From positions 1 through 43,581 of the forward strand of contig JAFSCR010000009.1 of the NCBI GenBank assembly GCA_017436645.1: a DNA stretch of 43,581 bases. The letters are read 5' to 3'. A program made the translations under genes and the position numbers. The notes under the pieces are model-generated. The model ran no database searches. It was not told where the DNA came from and saw only the letters and a list, made by a program, of their open reading frames with translations. The stretch is from Clostridia bacterium. GTDB lineage: Bacteria; Bacillota; Clostridia; UMGS1883; UMGS1540. Position 1 is the stretch's first letter; every line of letters begins with the position of its first letter. Positions 41,277 to 43,581 of the stretch are shown one piece after another.

Positions 41277-42631
41277 GTAAGTTTCAGGTAGGTTATGCAG
41301 AAGTAAACATTAATCCCCCGCTTGGCGCAGGTGTTAGCGGTTATTACATCCCCCGCTATGGCAAAGGCTTTTTAGATGATTTAATGAGCGAAGTTATGGT
41401 CTTTTCCTGCGGCGGAAAGAAAATTGCCCTCATTAGCGTTGACGTATGCGGATTTGCCGCATCCGTTTTAAAGGAAGTAAAGAAAGGTATTGCGGAAAAA
41501 ACCGACATTCCCGAAAGTAACATTTTCCTTTCTGCAACCCATACCCACACGGGTGCACTTCTCGTGCCCACGGAGGCATTTGAAGCCGATGAGGAAGTCA
41601 TTCGTACATATGCTGAATTTGTAACAAACAGAATTGTAGACGGCACGGTGATGGCACTTGCAGATCTGAAAGATGCCAAAATGGGCTTTATTGTAGGCTA
41701 TGCACCGGAACGTGTTGCCTATATCCGCCGCTATAAGATGAAGGACGGCTCTACCTTTACCTGTCCGCCTATTGGTGACCCCAACATTGACCACCCCATC
41801 GGCGAGCTTGACCAGAGAGTCAACGTTCTCCGCTTTGACCGTGAAGGCGGCCACAGCATTGTGCTTGTAAACTACGGTCTTCATGCCGACACGGTAAACG
41901 GCGAAATGTTCTCTTCCGACTGGCCTGGATGGATGCGCCGCACCGTGGAAAAGGTGCTGGACGGCACAAAATGTATGTTCTATGCAGGCGCCCAGGGCGA
42001 CGTTGGCTCCACCCACGTTTTCCCCGAAGGCGGCGACATGAACGATACGGAAATCAGCTTTGATAACGAAATGAAGAGCCCCGGTATGGCACGGTTTGTC
42101 GGCCGTGCACTGGCAGGCACCGTACTGCAGGTTTACGACAAAGTGGAATATATTGATGTGGACAGCATTGACCTTATGGAAAAGGTAATTCCCATTCCGT
42201 CCAATATGCCCACAAAAGAGGAACTGCCCCTTGCCCATAAATATAAAGAACTGCATGATGCAGGAAGGGACGACGAAATTCCCTTCAAGGCTATGCAGCT
42301 TACTACGGTTGTGGCGGAAGCCCTTCGTATGGTCCGCCTTGAAAACGGCCCTGAAAACTATATGCTGAACCTGACGGCATTGCGACTCGGTGACGTTGTT
42401 ATGCTCGGGATTCCCGGCGAACCGTTTACGGAAATCGGCGTGAAGATTAAAGAAACAGAAGGGTACAGAATGATTCTTCCCTGTGCGCTCACAAACGGGG
42501 ACATGGGATATTTCCCCGTCCAGTCCGCATATGACGAAGGCGGCTATGAAGCCAAAACCTCGCCGTTTAAGGCAGGCGTTGCAGAAAGAATCATCGAAGG
42601 CGCAAAAGAACTCTTATCAGACATTCGTTAA
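41273..42631 (+). CDS. Neutral/alkaline ceramidase-like hydrolase, catalytic domain only
   Basis: A 452-residue protein with no signal peptide. VGYAEVNINPPLGAGVSGYY and LSATHTHTGALL (metal histidines) match the neutral ceramidase N-terminal domain, as do NYGLHADTVN and GIPGEPFTEIG. In characterised ceramidases the nucleophile serine lies in GDVSPN; here it reads GDVGSTHVF, with glycine at 245 and a serine at 246. The C-terminal Ig-like domain is absent. It probably hydrolyses a soluble N-acyl compound supplied by the cluster. It starts inside the NagA-like gene (ATGA). Confidence 0.78.
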   Translation: MSKFQVGYAEVNINPPLGAGVSGYYIPRYGKGFLDDLMSEVMVFSCGGKKIALISVDVCGFAASVLKEVKKGIAEKTDIPESNIFLSATHTHTGALLVPTEAFEADEEVIRTYAEFVTNRIVDGTVMALADLKDAKMGFIVGYAPERVAYIRRYKMKDGSTFTCPPIGDPNIDHPIGELDQRVNVLRFDREGGHSIVLVNYGLHADTVNGEMFSSDWPGWMRRTVEKVLDGTKCMFYAGAQGDVGSTHVFPEGGDMNDTEISFDNEMKSPGMARFVGRALAGTVLQVYDKVEYIDVDSIDLMEKVIPIPSNMPTKEELPLAHKYKELHDAGRDDEIPFKAMQLTTVVAEALRMVRLENGPENYMLNLTALRLGDVVMLGIPGEPFTEIGVKIKETEGYRMILPCALTNGDMGYFPVQSAYDEGGYEAKTSPFKAGVAERIIEGAKELLSDIR

Positions 42632-42636
42632 AAAAA

Positions 42637-42659
42637 CGGGCAAGCATTTCGCTTGCCCG
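42637..42659 (+). terminator. Hairpin after the ceramidase-like gene
   Basis: CGGGCAAGC-ATTTC-GCTTGCCCG, 5 bases after the stop with a poor T tract. It also resembles one unit of the mini-hairpin family. Confidence 0.65.
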
Positions 42660-42681
42660 CACTTTTCATTCGGAGAAAAAC

Positions 42682-43365
42682 ATGGAATATAAATCTGTAT
42701 ATGAAGGAAAATTTTTGTCCCGCCCGAACCGTTTCATAGCAGAAGTGGAAATTGAGGGAAAAACGGTTTTTTGCCACGTAAAGAACACGGGGCGGTGCCG
42801 TGAGCTTCTGATAAAAGGCGCCGAGGTGTATCTGGAAAAGGCGGAAAATCCCCTGCGGAAAACGAAGTACAGCCTTGTAGCTGTTAAAAAAGGGGAGAGC
42901 CTTTTTAATATTGACAGTGCAGCGCCAAATGCCGTTTTCGGTGAGTGGATAGAAAAAGGCGGCTTTTTCGGCAAAGTTTCCCATGTAAAGCCGGAATGCA
43001 CCTATAAAAATGCAAGATTTGATTTTTATATTGAGGCGGAAGGCAGGAAAATATTCGTCGAAGTAAAAGGTGTAACACTTGAAGACGACGGCACGGTTCT
43101 TTTTCCCGATGCCCCTACCGAAAGAGGCGTAAAGCACCTGCACCATCTGATTGCGGCCAAAGCGGAAGGGTATGAGTCGTTTGTGTTTTTTATCGCAAAA
43201 ACGGAAAAGGCAAAGCACTTTATGCCGAACCGTGCGGCGCACCCTGCATTTGCAGGTGCACTTTTAAAGGCGGCGGCGGAAGGCGTGGGGGTATACTGTT
43301 TAAACTGCACAGTGTTGCCTCATGCACTACATATTCGGGATTTTGTGCCGGTACAACTGTCGTAA
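42682..43365 (+). CDS. sfsA: SfsA-family protein
   Basis: A 227-residue protein. GKFLSRPNRFIAEVEIEGK begins an OB-like domain; VKNTGRCREL follows. The nuclease-like core contains RFDFYIEAEGRKIFVEVKGV, FPDAPTERGVKHLHHL and FFIAKTEKAKHFMPNRAAHP. SfsA was named for sugar-fermentation stimulation in E. coli; the fold suggests a nucleic-acid or nuclease role and the true activity is unsettled. Full length; CGGAG lies just upstream. Confidence 0.95.
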   Translation: MEYKSVYEGKFLSRPNRFIAEVEIEGKTVFCHVKNTGRCRELLIKGAEVYLEKAENPLRKTKYSLVAVKKGESLFNIDSAAPNAVFGEWIEKGGFFGKVSHVKPECTYKNARFDFYIEAEGRKIFVEVKGVTLEDDGTVLFPDAPTERGVKHLHHLIAAKAEGYESFVFFIAKTEKAKHFMPNRAAHPAFAGALLKAAAEGVGVYCLNCTVLPHALHIRDFVPVQLS

Positions 43366-43387
43366 AACTGTGGCTAAAGATTAATCG

Positions 43388-43414
43388 CAATGAATTGCCA
43401 TGCGGCATGAATTG
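43388..43414. repeat. Single mini-hairpin unit with ATGAATTG spacers
   Basis: ATGAATTG (43390-43397) and ATGAATTG (43407-43414) flank a TGCC...GGCA stem. It matches the first unit of the array at 17257 (CAATGAATTGCC, CGGCA, GAATTG), 26 kb away. Confidence 0.65.
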
Positions 43415-43446
43415 TTTTACGTCCTAACTGGGCATGATCCTATAAA

Positions 43447-43581
43447 GATTTCATCAAATAGATGAAATCAATGAAAAGTGAATAATGAATAGTGAAGAAT
43501 TAAGGAACAAATGCTCTGCATTTGAATTAAAAGAAAATCGCATTGCGATTTTCAACCACAATTATTCATCATTCATTATTA
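43447..43581. repeat. Palindromic element with internal hairpins, cut by the window end
   Basis: Perfect hairpin GATTTCATC-AAATA-GATGAAATC (43447-43469). Then AATAATGAATAGTGAAGAAT (43481-43500) is mirrored by AATTATTCATCATTCATTAT (43560-43579) around two more stems: CAAATGC-TCT-GCATTTG (43508-43524) and GAAAATCGC-ATT-GCGATTTTC (43533-43553). It resembles a non-autonomous palindromic element and shares vocabulary with 281-361. No gene is seen in 43366-43581. Confidence 0.6.

Overview
The window looks like chromosomal DNA of an anaerobic Bacillota, most likely class Clostridia. The evidence is strong Shine-Dalgarno sites, near-consensus TTGACA/TATAAT promoters, pyruvate formate-lyase with its activase, NifS/NifU, a GlpP antiterminator, a ZTP (pfl) riboswitch, and PadR and DUF4179/ECF regulators. 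I cannot name a genus.

Left part (1-6440): the end of an rRNA operon (5S rRNA) and tRNA-Asn, then an AT-rich accessory region. It holds a membrane protein, an ECF sigma/DUF4179 anti-sigma pair, a zinc-ribbon membrane protein, a PadR repressor with a HAAS-SEDS (FtsW/RodA-like) protein, and an XRE remnant. These genes are separated by hairpin-rich repeats, a degenerate copy of the tRNA-Asn 3' end and copies of a 27-nt repeat.

Middle (6437-17414): a DUF4037/TPR pair, an isolated 1334-residue phage-type polyvalent protein, dat-alr (D-amino acids for the cell wall), a lipoprotein, nfeD-qmcA, tmRNA and a second mini-hairpin array.

Metabolic core (17477-31431): a glp operon whose leader terminator is the likely target of its own last gene product, GlpP; pflBA under a ZTP riboswitch; leuACDB in one operon; a divergent DUF3862/XRE pair sharing a palindrome; and nifSU for Fe-S assembly.

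Right part (31517-43581): a FliB-like protein, an orphan zinc-ribbon/phage-type sigma-like pair, a DUF6514-like protein, a DMT transporter, a LOG-AlkD-PspC-ferritin/VIT1 run, and a three-gene cluster (intracellular (alpha/alpha)6 glycosidase, divergent NagA-like deacetylase, truncated ceramidase-like hydrolase). SfsA and further repeats close the window.

The least explained features are the mini-hairpin arrays with fixed spacers and changing stems, the mosaic polyvalent gene, and the glycosidase/NagA-like/ceramidase-like cluster.
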